A stretch of 53,007 nt of DNA from Nitrospirota bacterium (GTDB lineage: Bacteria > Nitrospirota > Thermodesulfovibrionia > Thermodesulfovibrionales > SM23-35). The notes beneath the pieces were generated by a model. It was not told the origin of the DNA. It made no database searches and was given only the letters and a program-made list of their open reading frames with translations. Below are positions 39,019 through 48,820 of this stretch, in pieces. The position numbers were made by a program, and so were the translations under genes. The first letter of the stretch is position 1. Each line of letters begins with the position of its first letter. Location: contig JACUUX010000016.1 of NCBI GenBank assembly GCA_014859105.1, positions 1-53,007 of the forward strand, read 5' to 3'.

Positions 39019-41447
39019 TAAAGATCATCGAATAATCTATTCACGTTAAATTGGTCACCAACATCACTACTGGAGTATTCGCCCTCGTAATCAATGTCTG
39101 GTTCTCCTGGATCAAGTTCAGCAGCTTCTTCTTTCAAACTTTCCGCTTTGCTTTTTAACTCATCCGCAAGAGCTTGCAATTTCATAAATTCAAGAGGCAA
39201 TACATCTCTAAGATTTACAATCATTTCAGCTAAATCAGACAACTCATCGGCAAATTCATTTAATTGATCAGCCATTGGAGAATCAAGATCAAAAGACAGG
39301 TCCTCTTCTGCAAGTTTAATAAAATCATCAATCATTCCTCTATATTTATCAGGAAATAAGCGCAGTTTTAAAAATCTTGGTTCATTACTGTTAATAATCC
39401 TGAGAAGCTCAATCCACAGTTTTAAATGCAAAAGCTTTATATACCGGTCATCTTGCCAAGATCTTAATCCCTCCTGAAAGTCACTAATGGATGATTCCCA
39501 AGATACATCCAAATCTGGTGATGGCAGAAGTTTATCGGCAATTACACAAAGCTCCCAATAAGCATTGAGCAATTCAGGACTAATAATCTCACTATTCTCG
39601 TTCCATTTGTGACGCAATTTATCAAGTAGCTCCATTGAAATTTTTGCAATCTTACCTTTTATGGCTTGTTCGGAAGCACTTGAATAGCTACTTCTCAAAA
39701 TAGTGAGAAGAGATGTCAACGAATATTTGTCTGTTATTTCGTCGATTAGTTGCATGCATCTTGATTCAAGAACATTCCACTGTTCATCTGTAGAAAGAAG
39801 AGGCAATCTTCTTTCTCCTTTTGCTCCTCCAGCATCGGAAAGCGATAGTTTAATTATGTCTAACGTTGCAAATTCTAATAATCTTTTACTAATAGAATTG
39901 TTATTTGATATTTCTTCAATTACCAAGTCTCGATAACTTGGATGAATCCAGCTGATATATTCAGTACTCGTTATTGTGTTCTTTTTTAGGAACGCTTCTA
40001 ATAGTTCATCCATTAAATCAGTAAATAATGGCCATCCGTCCATAGATGAACAGTAATTGGTATAAACTTTTTCCAGATATGACAAGCTGACAACTTTTCC
40101 CTCATCGATTGACACTAATGACGCTAATAGCCATTTGTGAGGTAACGGCAATTTCTTGTATGTTTTCTTCATTCTCTGCGTTGGATTATTTATTGCCTCA
40201 TCAATTTCCTTCTGAAGTGCCGTATTGTCTATAAGTCCTTTTGAAAAACCATTGCTAAGATATGGGAGCCGTTCTTTTACAAAACTACGTATTCTTTCAG
40301 GTGTAAAATTCTGACTATATACAATGAATTCGGCGTACTTTTTCACTATTTCTTTGGGAAGACTCAATAAATTTTCAGCTTTAGCTTGACGGTAGAGCAT
40401 CAAAGCTTTCTCTGGAACTGTTAGTTTAGTTGCATCTACCAAAACTTCAGCAGGCTTTGGAAAATTTTTAGCTATATCTTCCAAGTCCATGTCCTTATAA
40501 GCTCTTTCCAGAATATGCTTCCTTGAGGTTAAGATTAACCAATGTTTCCTGTTTATTAATCTCAAGACATGAGGAAGGTCCTTTTCCCATAGCTTACCCC
40601 TCGAAGGATCATATTCAGTCCTACCAAATGCGTCATCTACCATAAAAACTTGTTTATTTTCGGTCTTGTATAAACCTATGAACTCCTTAGGTTCTTTACA
40701 TGCTATAAGTTCCCAATCGTCCGTTAGTTGTGTTAAGACTATCATTTGCGCTATGGCAGTTTTGCCTACTTCAGGTGGGCCATCCAAGACTACGAAATTA
40801 TATTTTTTTAATGTCTCCAGTGCCTTTTGATAAGGTCCTGTCGGGACAAAAACAGCAGCTAACTCTTTTGCTTGTTCTATAGCTATTTTGCTTTGGGTAT
40901 GGATATGTCGATTGATAATGCTCTCTAAAAGACCGGATAGGTCTCTGAGGCTTAATAATTGGGGGAAAGCTTTTCTTATCTGGGGATTGTTATCAAGCCA
41001 ATCGCATACATCATTTCCTCCATGAGTATATACTCTTGTCTCCGGAAAATTTTCCTTAAAAAGATTTTCAATAGTGGTTCGCAAGGCAGAGGTCAAAAGA
41101 GCATTTGTTATAAAGATGTAAAAATCTGCTTTGATCCATATACCTTTATCAACCCTAGTCTTAATATTGTCTATTTCAGTTTTTACTGCCTTTAACAACA
41201 GAGGTTCTGGATTTGCTCCACTTGCATTTGCATTTTCAACAAACTTCACTTGAAAAATAAAAGTGCCTTCATTCTCTACTTCTTTGGACGGATAACCTAA
41301 TTTGCCCTTGTAATATGCATCTCTTCCCCAATCACCACGCCCTCCCCAAGACTGTATACCAAAACCAAATTGTGCTTTTAGGACACTTTGAATAACTTGC
41401 TCAAACTGAAACCAACCAAGATCATCTAATCGATAACGGATTGTCAT
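39018..41447 (-). CDS. Mrr-like nuclease fused to an nSTAND NTPase
   Basis: An 809-residue multidomain protein. Residues 1-150 resemble an Mrr/PD-(D/E)XK endonuclease: FEQVIQ with E16, GRDAYYKG with D43 and FIFQVKF with Q66-x-K68. Then comes an nSTAND3-like NTPase with Walker A GPPEVGKT (223-230) and Walker B VFMVDDAFG (D271-D272). The remaining 400 residues are helical and end in an acidic tail. This layout of nuclease effector, STAND switch and helical sensor is that of Avs-type antiphage proteins. Its ATG overlaps the methylase stop (ATGA), so it is translated with the restriction-type genes. The trigger is unknown. Confidence 0.85.
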   Translation of the reverse strand: MTIRYRLDDLGWFQFEQVIQSVLKAQFGFGIQSWGGRGDWGRDAYYKGKLGYPSKEVENEGTFIFQVKFVENANASGANPEPLLLKAVKTEIDNIKTRVDKGIWIKADFYIFITNALLTSALRTTIENLFKENFPETRVYTHGGNDVCDWLDNNPQIRKAFPQLLSLRDLSGLLESIINRHIHTQSKIAIEQAKELAAVFVPTGPYQKALETLKKYNFVVLDGPPEVGKTAIAQMIVLTQLTDDWELIACKEPKEFIGLYKTENKQVFMVDDAFGRTEYDPSRGKLWEKDLPHVLRLINRKHWLILTSRKHILERAYKDMDLEDIAKNFPKPAEVLVDATKLTVPEKALMLYRQAKAENLLSLPKEIVKKYAEFIVYSQNFTPERIRSFVKERLPYLSNGFSKGLIDNTALQKEIDEAINNPTQRMKKTYKKLPLPHKWLLASLVSIDEGKVVSLSYLEKVYTNYCSSMDGWPLFTDLMDELLEAFLKKNTITSTEYISWIHPSYRDLVIEEISNNNSISKRLLEFATLDIIKLSLSDAGGAKGERRLPLLSTDEQWNVLESRCMQLIDEITDKYSLTSLLTILRSSYSSASEQAIKGKIAKISMELLDKLRHKWNENSEIISPELLNAYWELCVIADKLLPSPDLDVSWESSISDFQEGLRSWQDDRYIKLLHLKLWIELLRIINSNEPRFLKLRLFPDKYRGMIDDFIKLAEEDLSFDLDSPMADQLNEFADELSDLAEMIVNLRDVLPLEFMKLQALADELKSKAESLKEEAAELDPGEPDIDYEGEYSSSDVGDQFNVNRLFDDL

Positions 41448-44400
41448 GCTTTTATTCCTCTCGTGTTTCCCTCCACAATCTCAATCTCCTCCGGTGTGAG
41501 GCCGTAGAGGTCATAGACCATTTTGTCGATTTCCCGTTCAAGGGCAGATGTGTCGGCGTTGGGGTCTTTTTGCTTGGCGGCAAGGATTTGGTCAACGAGT
41601 GAGATTAAGGGCTGCTGTTCTTTTCTGGAAATATTAGGAATCGGAATATTATCAAAGTGATTTCCAAACCACTTAATTCCATCTTTTCCCCATATTACTG
41701 AACCCAGTTTGATATAGAATAAAATGATTTTTGAGTTAAGGATGGCAGCAAGATAGTTTATGTCCTCAGATACAGCAAAGGAAGAACTATCAACTGTGAA
41801 TTCACCATTTAAACTTATTGCAAAAGCATTTTGATTCGATAGCCTTGTCCAAACTAATTTCGGTTTGAAAAATTTATCATAATAACTACATTTTCTCAGC
41901 TCATACCATTTTTTTAATCCATGCTTTGCTTCGTAAACTTCTTCAAGTAGTTTTTTATGCTTTTTAAGATAATTATATACCCCAGGATATGCCTCAATTT
42001 TAATGCCAGAATACATATAAATAAGATATTCTTTAGGGGAAAGTATTTTGTACCGTTTTATATTAGCACCTCTCAAAACAGGCCTAATTATTTCGATGCT
42101 TTTAGGGTCTTCTTTTATTATTTCGTTTCTTAGGGATTCTGAAATGATAAACACATCATTTAGCCCCGTGGTTATTCCTCTGTTAATTGATATCCCTTCC
42201 CATTTTGAAAATGGAACTCCTCTTTTTCCAATTTTAAATTTTAGATTTTGAATATTTCCCTCTTCAAAATTCCATTGATTATCACGGTAAAATTCACGTT
42301 TTAATTTTTTACCATCCTTAATTAAATCACCTATATATTCACCTTTTGATTCGTATATCAGAATCGGACTATTTGAAAAATGTGTGTTCTGAATAAGTGC
42401 AACAAGACTGCCAACATTAGCACTTTCGAATACATTTATCTCATTGAAATTAATTAGTTGTAAAAGATTCTTCTGAGACATGTATTTTCTTAACCCAATA
42501 CCATAATTAGTGAAACAAAAACGATTAGATGATATATAGCATAAGCAGCCATACTGCCTTAATAGGTTTATTCCTTTTTCATAAAACAAACAATAAACAT
42601 CTGCATCTTTTGAAAAAGTTTCATAAAGTTGCTTACTAAGAATAGCTGCAGTTTCACTCGGTAGCTTTGCAATTGGAATATACGGCGGATTACCTATCAC
42701 AATATCAAATCCCCCCTCACCCTTACTCTCTCCAGCAAGGAGCGAGGGATTTTTGATGCCGAACATCCACTCTGGGTCAAACCACGAGGATGACTCATCA
42801 GTAAATGGCTTCCATTGAGATAGCTTCAAAGTCTGAGTTTCAAGGGTCTTTTTATGCGTCGCCATTTCCTTGACCGCATACTCGTACATTTTTCCTTGTA
42901 TTTCTTGGAATTCAGATTCTATGCTTCTCTTTTCAGTCCCATAGCTTGTGAAATAGGCGTCTCTCAAATCTTTTAGTCTGTTTATATCATCACGCGCCTC
43001 AAACATTTCCATTTGGGAAAATCGAGCCATCTGAGGCAAACCTATCAGGCTGTTTGCTGCAACGAATTTGAATTCGAGATTTGGCAGTGGAACAATGCCT
43101 CTGTTGGGTTTAGTGTCATCAACCTTTTCGTCAACGATGAGAGACAGGAAAAATCTGAGCTTTGAAATCTCTACAGCAATGGGCTGAATATCAACACCAT
43201 AAATGGAGCTCTGTATAATACCGAGCTTGTGAATGTAGTCCCAGTTTTCTCTTTTAAGTTTTGCCTCAACCTCATGCCTGAGTAGTTTATTGTCAATTCT
43301 CGACAGTTTTCTTGAAAGCCACTTCTTTGATTGTGGGTCTATCTTCTGGAGTATCAGCAACATCTTATGGAGTATTCCCATAGGGAATGCACCGCTTCCA
43401 CAGGCAGGGTCAATGATTTTTACTCTATCGAGGGCATCTATAATTGCATCTTTTTGGGATTCTGATAAGTCAACATCGTAATCGCCGTAGGAGAGGAGTC
43501 TGGAGAGTTTCTGGTCTATTTCCTGTTTGTCATTCTCCGGCTTGCTTGCCTGCCGAACACCTGGAGGGACCTGGGAATCCAGAGATGAAGGACTGGATTC
43601 CGCATCAAGTGCGGAATGACGGCTGACTGCTCCGTCATGCTGAACTTGATTAAGCATCTCTTTAGATTCCGAAACAAGTTCGGAATGACGCAATGAATAT
43701 AACTGTGTCTTCAAATATTGTTTCAAACTCTCGTCAACCATGTATTCAACAATCGGTCTTGGTGTGTAGTAACTGCCTGTGGATTTTCTTGCTGTTTCAC
43801 CTGTTTCAGGGTTTATCTCGGCAAGGAGGTTTTCAAATATCCTGCCCAACATCTCCGGGTCAACAGAAATATCAATATCGATTGTCGTACTTTCATCTAT
43901 AGTGAAGTTGTATAATTCAAAAATTTTGAAAAGGTCTAAAAACCATTCATCAGGTATTCTTAATGTATTGATATATTTCGATATGCCTGACTCATAGTAA
44001 ATTTCATAATAATCATGCAAGTGATGCTCGAACAAACCACCATTCAGAAAAGGAATATCATTCCAGAAGCCATGTTTCACACTTTTATCCCGATTTTCGA
44101 CCGGTGTATTTAAGACCCGAAAAAATAAAGGCTCTAAAAGGCTATGGTAATAATCCGGATACTGAATTATTGCATCTGAAGATAAAAGCACATTTGGTAT
44201 CAGAGGAACACCTGCGTCTGATTTCTTCTTTTTCAGAAACCAGCAGAACATGAGCCTGCCGATAAGTCTTACAGCAAATTCTTTTCTTAAAATATCTGAT
44301 GGCTTTGGATATTTAAGCTGTCCTGCCTCCACAATCTTCCTTGAACCTATTTTCCTCTCGCCACCAACAAGCTCTGTAAACTTCTTTGCAATCTCTGTAT

Positions 44401-44959
44401 AAAACTCCCTGGTTACTTTCTCTATGCTGAATGCCTTTTCAATCTCCTCAACAGATGGAACTTTCCTGTCATCAAGCAAAGGCAAAAGCTGTTTCTGTGC
44501 CGTATGACTCGGCTCGGTTTTGCCTACTAAAAACGAATATCTTTTTGGAGGTGTGCCAATTTCAACCTTAACGCCTTTTTCATCAAGCCTGTAATCCATC
44601 TTGACAAAAGATAGCCGCCAGTCAGGATTGACCTTTGAGTAAAAGGCAACAAGGGCGGAGTCCTTAAGGTTGGTTTTTAAATATTTTCCGATAAGGTTTC
44701 TCTGCAGGCTTCTTGCACGTTCTACTTTACTGCTGCTCTTTAGCTCGACAGTAAGAACATCAAGGCATTTCTTTTCGATGTCTTCATATGTACCGAGATA
44801 AATAAAATCTTTTATCTTCTGCTTTTCGTCTTCCGTGAAATACTGTTTCAGGGAGTGCTCTCTGGAAAAATCAAAGTGGTTGAAAAGATTTAAAACAAGC
44901 CCTTTGTAAAGAGCTTTATTGAATTCGTTCTCGAAAGTTCTTTGTAAGAACTCTTTCAT
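41444..44959 (-). CDS. Eco57I-type adenine methyltransferase (type IIG/PglX-like)
   Basis: A 1171-residue protein. The N-terminal 390 residues have a nuclease-linked, helical character. GSYYTPRPIVEYMV (about 395) leads into motif I DPACGSGAF (517-525), and motif IV NPPY is at 757-760. A TaqI-C-like specificity region (about 860-1120) follows. It modifies DNA at N6-adenine. Two in-frame insertions are evident: translated palindromic repeats at about 424-479 and another dispersed-repeat peptide (PSLLAGESKGEGG) just before NPPY. It starts four bases after the helicase stop. A decayed copy of its C-terminus lies at 36010. Confidence 0.92.
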   Translation of the reverse strand: MKEFLQRTFENEFNKALYKGLVLNLFNHFDFSREHSLKQYFTEDEKQKIKDFIYLGTYEDIEKKCLDVLTVELKSSSKVERARSLQRNLIGKYLKTNLKDSALVAFYSKVNPDWRLSFVKMDYRLDEKGVKVEIGTPPKRYSFLVGKTEPSHTAQKQLLPLLDDRKVPSVEEIEKAFSIEKVTREFYTEIAKKFTELVGGERKIGSRKIVEAGQLKYPKPSDILRKEFAVRLIGRLMFCWFLKKKKSDAGVPLIPNVLLSSDAIIQYPDYYHSLLEPLFFRVLNTPVENRDKSVKHGFWNDIPFLNGGLFEHHLHDYYEIYYESGISKYINTLRIPDEWFLDLFKIFELYNFTIDESTTIDIDISVDPEMLGRIFENLLAEINPETGETARKSTGSYYTPRPIVEYMVDESLKQYLKTQLYSLRHSELVSESKEMLNQVQHDGAVSRHSALDAESSPSSLDSQVPPGVRQASKPENDKQEIDQKLSRLLSYGDYDVDLSESQKDAIIDALDRVKIIDPACGSGAFPMGILHKMLLILQKIDPQSKKWLSRKLSRIDNKLLRHEVEAKLKRENWDYIHKLGIIQSSIYGVDIQPIAVEISKLRFFLSLIVDEKVDDTKPNRGIVPLPNLEFKFVAANSLIGLPQMARFSQMEMFEARDDINRLKDLRDAYFTSYGTEKRSIESEFQEIQGKMYEYAVKEMATHKKTLETQTLKLSQWKPFTDESSSWFDPEWMFGIKNPSLLAGESKGEGGFDIVIGNPPYIPIAKLPSETAAILSKQLYETFSKDADVYCLFYEKGINLLRQYGCLCYISSNRFCFTNYGIGLRKYMSQKNLLQLINFNEINVFESANVGSLVALIQNTHFSNSPILIYESKGEYIGDLIKDGKKLKREFYRDNQWNFEEGNIQNLKFKIGKRGVPFSKWEGISINRGITTGLNDVFIISESLRNEIIKEDPKSIEIIRPVLRGANIKRYKILSPKEYLIYMYSGIKIEAYPGVYNYLKKHKKLLEEVYEAKHGLKKWYELRKCSYYDKFFKPKLVWTRLSNQNAFAISLNGEFTVDSSSFAVSEDINYLAAILNSKIILFYIKLGSVIWGKDGIKWFGNHFDNIPIPNISRKEQQPLISLVDQILAAKQKDPNADTSALEREIDKMVYDLYGLTPEEIEIVEGNTRGIKA
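42711..42753. repeat. Dispersed repeat inside the methylase gene
   Basis: A CCCCCTCACCCTTACTCTCT-type stretch followed by CCAGCAAGGAGCGAGGG encodes NPSLLAGESKGEGG on the minus strand, immediately before the catalytic FDIVIGNPPY. This is the wording of a common dispersed repeat in bacterial genomes and has kept the frame. Confidence 0.5.
43530..43692. repeat. Palindromic repeats inserted in frame in the methylase gene
   Basis: At least three hairpin units of the CATTCCGNNTTGATNCGGAA type lie side by side. Their minus-strand translation is HSELVSESKEMLNQVQHDG, then SRHSALDAESS, then SLDSQVPPG, inserted in an otherwise conserved stretch between the YYTP segment and motif I. The total length is compatible with the frame, so the methylase remains open. 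The same family is extragenic at 5200 and 9668. Confidence 0.8.
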
Positions 44960-44963
44960 CTAT

Positions 44964-47900
44964 TCAATTACCTATTAAATATTCTGAAAGAATGACCTCT
45001 CTGGGACCTGATGTCTCGGCTGCCGTCTCTGAAATATGCTCTTTAAAAAATTCCTGTGGTATCCCGCTCCTCAAGATCGATAATATCTTTAAAGGTTCTT
45101 GCATTCCGGTAAAAGCATTTATCAATTTTTTTGCTGTTTGCTTTGGTAGCGCCCCTTCCTCGACAACTTTTAATAGCTTATTAAGATATTCCTCATCGTC
45201 TTCTGTAAAGCCTTTATAGTCTTTAATTGCCTTAATAGTCTGTAATAGCTTTGATTCATAGCTTCTGCTGCCGGGATGTTTTAATTGCCTTACCTCATCC
45301 GATGTTGCCAGCTCAAAGGCTTTTTTATTTGCGTCTAAGTAATCGTAAAAGTCTTTAGGCAAATTTTCTTTAGGGGTATCTTTCTCTGCCTTTAAGATTT
45401 CTACAGCCCTGAAAAAGTCCAGTTCATCAGTTCCGTTTTTATCAGCATGGAATATTTTTCTAAGCTTGCCTTTGCGGAAAAAGGTAAGAACGCTGTTTTG
45501 AGATTGCTTCGTCGCTTCGCTCCTCGCAATGACATCTTGAATCTTGCGGGCTGTTCTTGCTTTTTTGGGCAAGCGCTTTATTCTTTCAAAAAGATCGGGG
45601 TCATTATCCCTTAACTCACGGATAATCTTTAAATATTTAAGTTCACTCTCTTCCTCTTCGTCCTCGCCTGTAAGCAGTTTCTTTGAGCTTAAACGATTGA
45701 ATATTTCATGCGATTGAATAGGTTCACCATCGGTCAGTAGTCTTGCATCAGCACCAAGCATTTCAATAAAGGCATTTATCTTTGCCTCTGCTGCAGCCTT
45801 TAATCCGATTTCGGATTCTGCCTGAATCGTAGGGAAGAAATTATACGCATAAATCTTATCGAATTTCGTATCTACACGGTTAATCCTGCCCACACGCTGT
45901 ATAACCCTTGTAGGGTTCCATGGAATATCATAATTGATAACAACATTGGAACGGTGAAGGTTAACGCCTTCTGAAAGAACTTCAGTTGTAACTAAGATCC
46001 TGTAATCATCTTTAGGAGAGCGGGCTCTGGCATCAAAATTCTCTATAACCTTTTCTTTTATAGCAGCCCCTGAGCTTCCGGAAAAACCAAGCACTATATC
46101 CCCGAATTGTTTGTTTATATGGTTTTCAAGATAGTCTGCTGTTTCCTTGGATTCCGTAAATACTATCAGTTTGTTTGCTTTGAGTATGCTGTCTTTTTCA
46201 AGCAGGTTAAGGAATTTATCAATCTTCGGGTCATAATATATTTTTGTCCACATTTCATTAATCTGTTTCAGAATTTTCAGGTCATTTTCCAAATATTTTC
46301 TGAATTCTTTTTCAAAGTCCTCTGCCCTGTATTCTTCAGCCTTGTCTTCGTCTATCAGGCGTTGTATTGCTTCTTCATCGTCATTTTCCAGTAGCTCAAA
46401 AATTTTATTTATGTGCTTTTTGCTTACAAAGACCCTTCCCTTGTCGTATTCCCTGATAAATGTCTCATAGGATTTTATAAACCTTCCAAGTGTGTTTTTG
46501 AATGCATGGAAACTGCTTTCAAGACGCTTGACAAGGAGTATTTTCATGAACTTACCCATATTGATCTGGGATAGCTTTTCAGGCTGAGTGATTCCTTCTT
46601 TCAGATATAAAAGGGGTGTATATCGAGCATATTTGAAGGCAGCCGAAGTTGCAAGTTTAATGGTTTCTGTAAATGTTTTATCCAGTTCAGTATCAAACTC
46701 GTAGAAGACCTGTTGTGGATCTGCAACGTCGGGGAATTTTAAATCTTGTTTTTTAAGGTCGTCCTCAAAATATTTAATGATCTCATTTCTGGTTCTTCTT
46801 ACCATTAAATACTTCAGGACATTTTCCCTTATTTCCTTAGCGTTTTCTCTGGTCACCTTAATAAAATCATCATAGTCTTCAAACCTGTCGAGATTTTTCA
46901 ATTTCTCCTGAAGACGATTAAAAAATCTCTCAAGATCACGGACTCCAGGATTAGGCAGAGTGCAATTGCGGGCTTTTTGGAATAATTTCAACTGGCTTAA
47001 GATATCTTTAGGGGTATTGTTAAGAGGTGTTGCTGAAACCAATATTACTCTTTTGCCCCTGCAAATCTGTGCGAGTTTCTCATAGCTGATATTAGTCTCG
47101 GTACGGAAACGATGTGCCTCATCAATAAAAACATTCTTGTATCTGTCCGTGCCTTCTTTGATAATATCATCCAGCTTCCCGATTGATCTGAAATAGGTTC
47201 CTCTGACTCCGAAATCACGGAATATATTCGTCCACGAGCCTGGGTTTTGCTCATCCAGAAGCGCAGGCGGGGCTATAACCAGATTCCTGCCATTTAGTTG
47301 TTGTGCCAGAAGTGCAGAGATATATGTCTTGCCTAAACCAACAACATCTGCCAGAAATACCCCGCCGTATTCCTCAAGTTTTGATTTGGCATCTGCAACT
47401 GCTTCTTTCTGATACTGATATTCAACAAAATTCTCTGGCAAGTATGTAGACGATATTTCTTCCGGGATTCTGCTTATCTTTTCTCCAAAATACTCGTACA
47501 GGAATTTAAGGTAAAGTTCATACGGCGTAATATCATTATTAAGCCAGGTCCTTGTTTTAACAGTTTCAATATAATCTTCTGAAACAGGAACGGACTTTTT
47601 CCAGAGCTCGTTAAATTTCTCTAAGGCAAAATCATAATCAGCTCTGTCTTTGAGCTCGACATTGAACTCCAGATTATCTATTAATCCTGCTTCTGTAAAA
47701 TTGCTTGAACCGGTAATGACCCTTCCAACATCTCTATCCCCTTCTCCAAAGGTCATTATGTATACCTTTGCGTGGATGGAAGCATGCGGGTATACCCTTA
47801 TTTCGAGTTTCCCGGACTTTATCCATTCGATGAACTTCTCAACGCCATCTTCGACCTCGGGTTTATCAGGAGAGTCTTCCATTTCGGAGATGACATTCTC

Positions 47901-48218
47901 TTTGAAATCATCTTTCGCTTCATTGTGGGAAAGGCGTAACGATAATTGTTTTTCCTGTTCAGCTTTTTGTATCAACTCATATGCATATCTATTAAGGCTG
48001 ATACCTACAAGAATTCTAATTCTTTCTGTTTTTTCAAGAGACTCATAAAGTTTAAAGAAACCGCTTGTTTTGAAAAAGCCTACAAGCACATCGAAATAAC
48101 GGGTATTTTGCTCGATAGTTACCTTGAACCTGTCAAGAAGGGTTTGATCCGGCTCATTTGTGAAAAAGGTAAGGTCTGTAATTATTGGCTTGTATTTTAT
48201 AGAATCCTTCTCAGGCAT
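44964..48218 (-). CDS. PLD-nuclease/SNF2-type helicase
   Basis: The protein has about 1084 residues from the ATG at 48218; upstream TTG codons (48245) could extend it by nine. A phospholipase-D-like domain comes first (HASIHAKVYIM with HxK near 150, GSSNFTEAG near 170). The superfamily 2 helicase follows: ADVVGLGKT (Walker A, about 290-298), FIDEAHRF, SATPLNN, TTEVLSEGVNL and QRVGRINR. The C-terminal 300 residues are unassigned. Such PLD-helicases pair with Eco57I-type methylases in restriction-like systems; the PLD domain may be the nuclease. A translated dispersed repeat (VIARSEATKQS, about residue 895) sits in the C-terminal part. First gene of the five-gene operon. Confidence 0.9.
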   Translation of the reverse strand: MPEKDSIKYKPIITDLTFFTNEPDQTLLDRFKVTIEQNTRYFDVLVGFFKTSGFFKLYESLEKTERIRILVGISLNRYAYELIQKAEQEKQLSLRLSHNEAKDDFKENVISEMEDSPDKPEVEDGVEKFIEWIKSGKLEIRVYPHASIHAKVYIMTFGEGDRDVGRVITGSSNFTEAGLIDNLEFNVELKDRADYDFALEKFNELWKKSVPVSEDYIETVKTRTWLNNDITPYELYLKFLYEYFGEKISRIPEEISSTYLPENFVEYQYQKEAVADAKSKLEEYGGVFLADVVGLGKTYISALLAQQLNGRNLVIAPPALLDEQNPGSWTNIFRDFGVRGTYFRSIGKLDDIIKEGTDRYKNVFIDEAHRFRTETNISYEKLAQICRGKRVILVSATPLNNTPKDILSQLKLFQKARNCTLPNPGVRDLERFFNRLQEKLKNLDRFEDYDDFIKVTRENAKEIRENVLKYLMVRRTRNEIIKYFEDDLKKQDLKFPDVADPQQVFYEFDTELDKTFTETIKLATSAAFKYARYTPLLYLKEGITQPEKLSQINMGKFMKILLVKRLESSFHAFKNTLGRFIKSYETFIREYDKGRVFVSKKHINKIFELLENDDEEAIQRLIDEDKAEEYRAEDFEKEFRKYLENDLKILKQINEMWTKIYYDPKIDKFLNLLEKDSILKANKLIVFTESKETADYLENHINKQFGDIVLGFSGSSGAAIKEKVIENFDARARSPKDDYRILVTTEVLSEGVNLHRSNVVINYDIPWNPTRVIQRVGRINRVDTKFDKIYAYNFFPTIQAESEIGLKAAAEAKINAFIEMLGADARLLTDGEPIQSHEIFNRLSSKKLLTGEDEEEESELKYLKIIRELRDNDPDLFERIKRLPKKARTARKIQDVIARSEATKQSQNSVLTFFRKGKLRKIFHADKNGTDELDFFRAVEILKAEKDTPKENLPKDFYDYLDANKKAFELATSDEVRQLKHPGSRSYESKLLQTIKAIKDYKGFTEDDEEYLNKLLKVVEEGALPKQTAKKLINAFTGMQEPLKILSILRSGIPQEFFKEHISETAAETSGPREVILSEYLIGN
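45495..45535. repeat. Dispersed repeat inside the helicase gene
   Basis: TTGCTTCGTCGCTTCGCTCC with the neighbouring TCGCAATGAC is a widespread dispersed-repeat sequence. On the minus strand it reads DVIARSEATKQSQN, in frame within the helicase C-terminal region. Confidence 0.75.
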
Positions 48219-48245
48219 ACAGTAAGGTATCAGGATTCTCAACAA

Positions 48246-48820
48246 ATTTTCAAGGATTTAGCAGCCAATTCAGGTTAAATTCTGTCGGTGGCCTGCCCGA
48301 GGTTTGCGTAAGCCTGCATTTACTGCCCGGAAGCAGCAAGCAGAATTATTAGCCTACCCAAAAATCGCTGTCCATGTGAGAATGCTTTGAATACTGTCCA
48401 TAAATCAGGTGTTTTATGGACAGCAAATTGTTATTCTGGAAAGCTTAATCATCAAGCAACCCGAACGGGAGAATTTGTAGAGGTTTTATGGACAGCATCT
48501 TGTCCAGCCTGCCGGTCATGGGTCATGGTTATATCTTTCCTTTTCAAGCGTAAACGTTGAAAAATCTTAGGTGGGAACGTCAGTGAAGTAATTTTACGTA
48601 ATCTGGAAATTAATCGAAGCTTTTTTACTTTCATCGCAAAAATTTCTTGAGGAAATAGATACTATTTACCTATGAATTCGGAAGGTCTTGTTCAGACACA
48701 CTACTTCCTGAAGTCTTCATTGCCAATAAATGCGAAAATAGTGTAGATTATATTCAGCAATCAATGCGGGTTGCGAGCTCCGGATGGAATTATGTCAGGG
48801 TAGGAAAGAGGCATGGATAT
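48246..48820. other. Non-coding gap with TTTATGGACAG repeats
   Basis: CTGTCCATAAA (48394-48404) and TTTATGGACAG (48413-48423) form an 11-bp inverted repeat with an 8-nt loop. Another TTTTATGGACAG occurs at about 48485-48496 and a partial CTGTCCAT at 48368. A related pair lies at 35879-35904, on the other side of the defence cluster. The region also contains a GC-rich hairpin stretch (48280-48345). The only frames (48452-48634, minus) look fortuitous. These may be remnant transposon ends. Confidence 0.45.

Noticed and set aside
48280-48345. Possible SRP (4.5S) RNA gene from a CCCGGAAGCAGCAAGCAG stretch
   Set aside because: The invariant AGGNCCGGAAGGAAGCAGC apical sequence is not matched and the flanking stems do not fold as expected; kept only as a GC-rich hairpin region.
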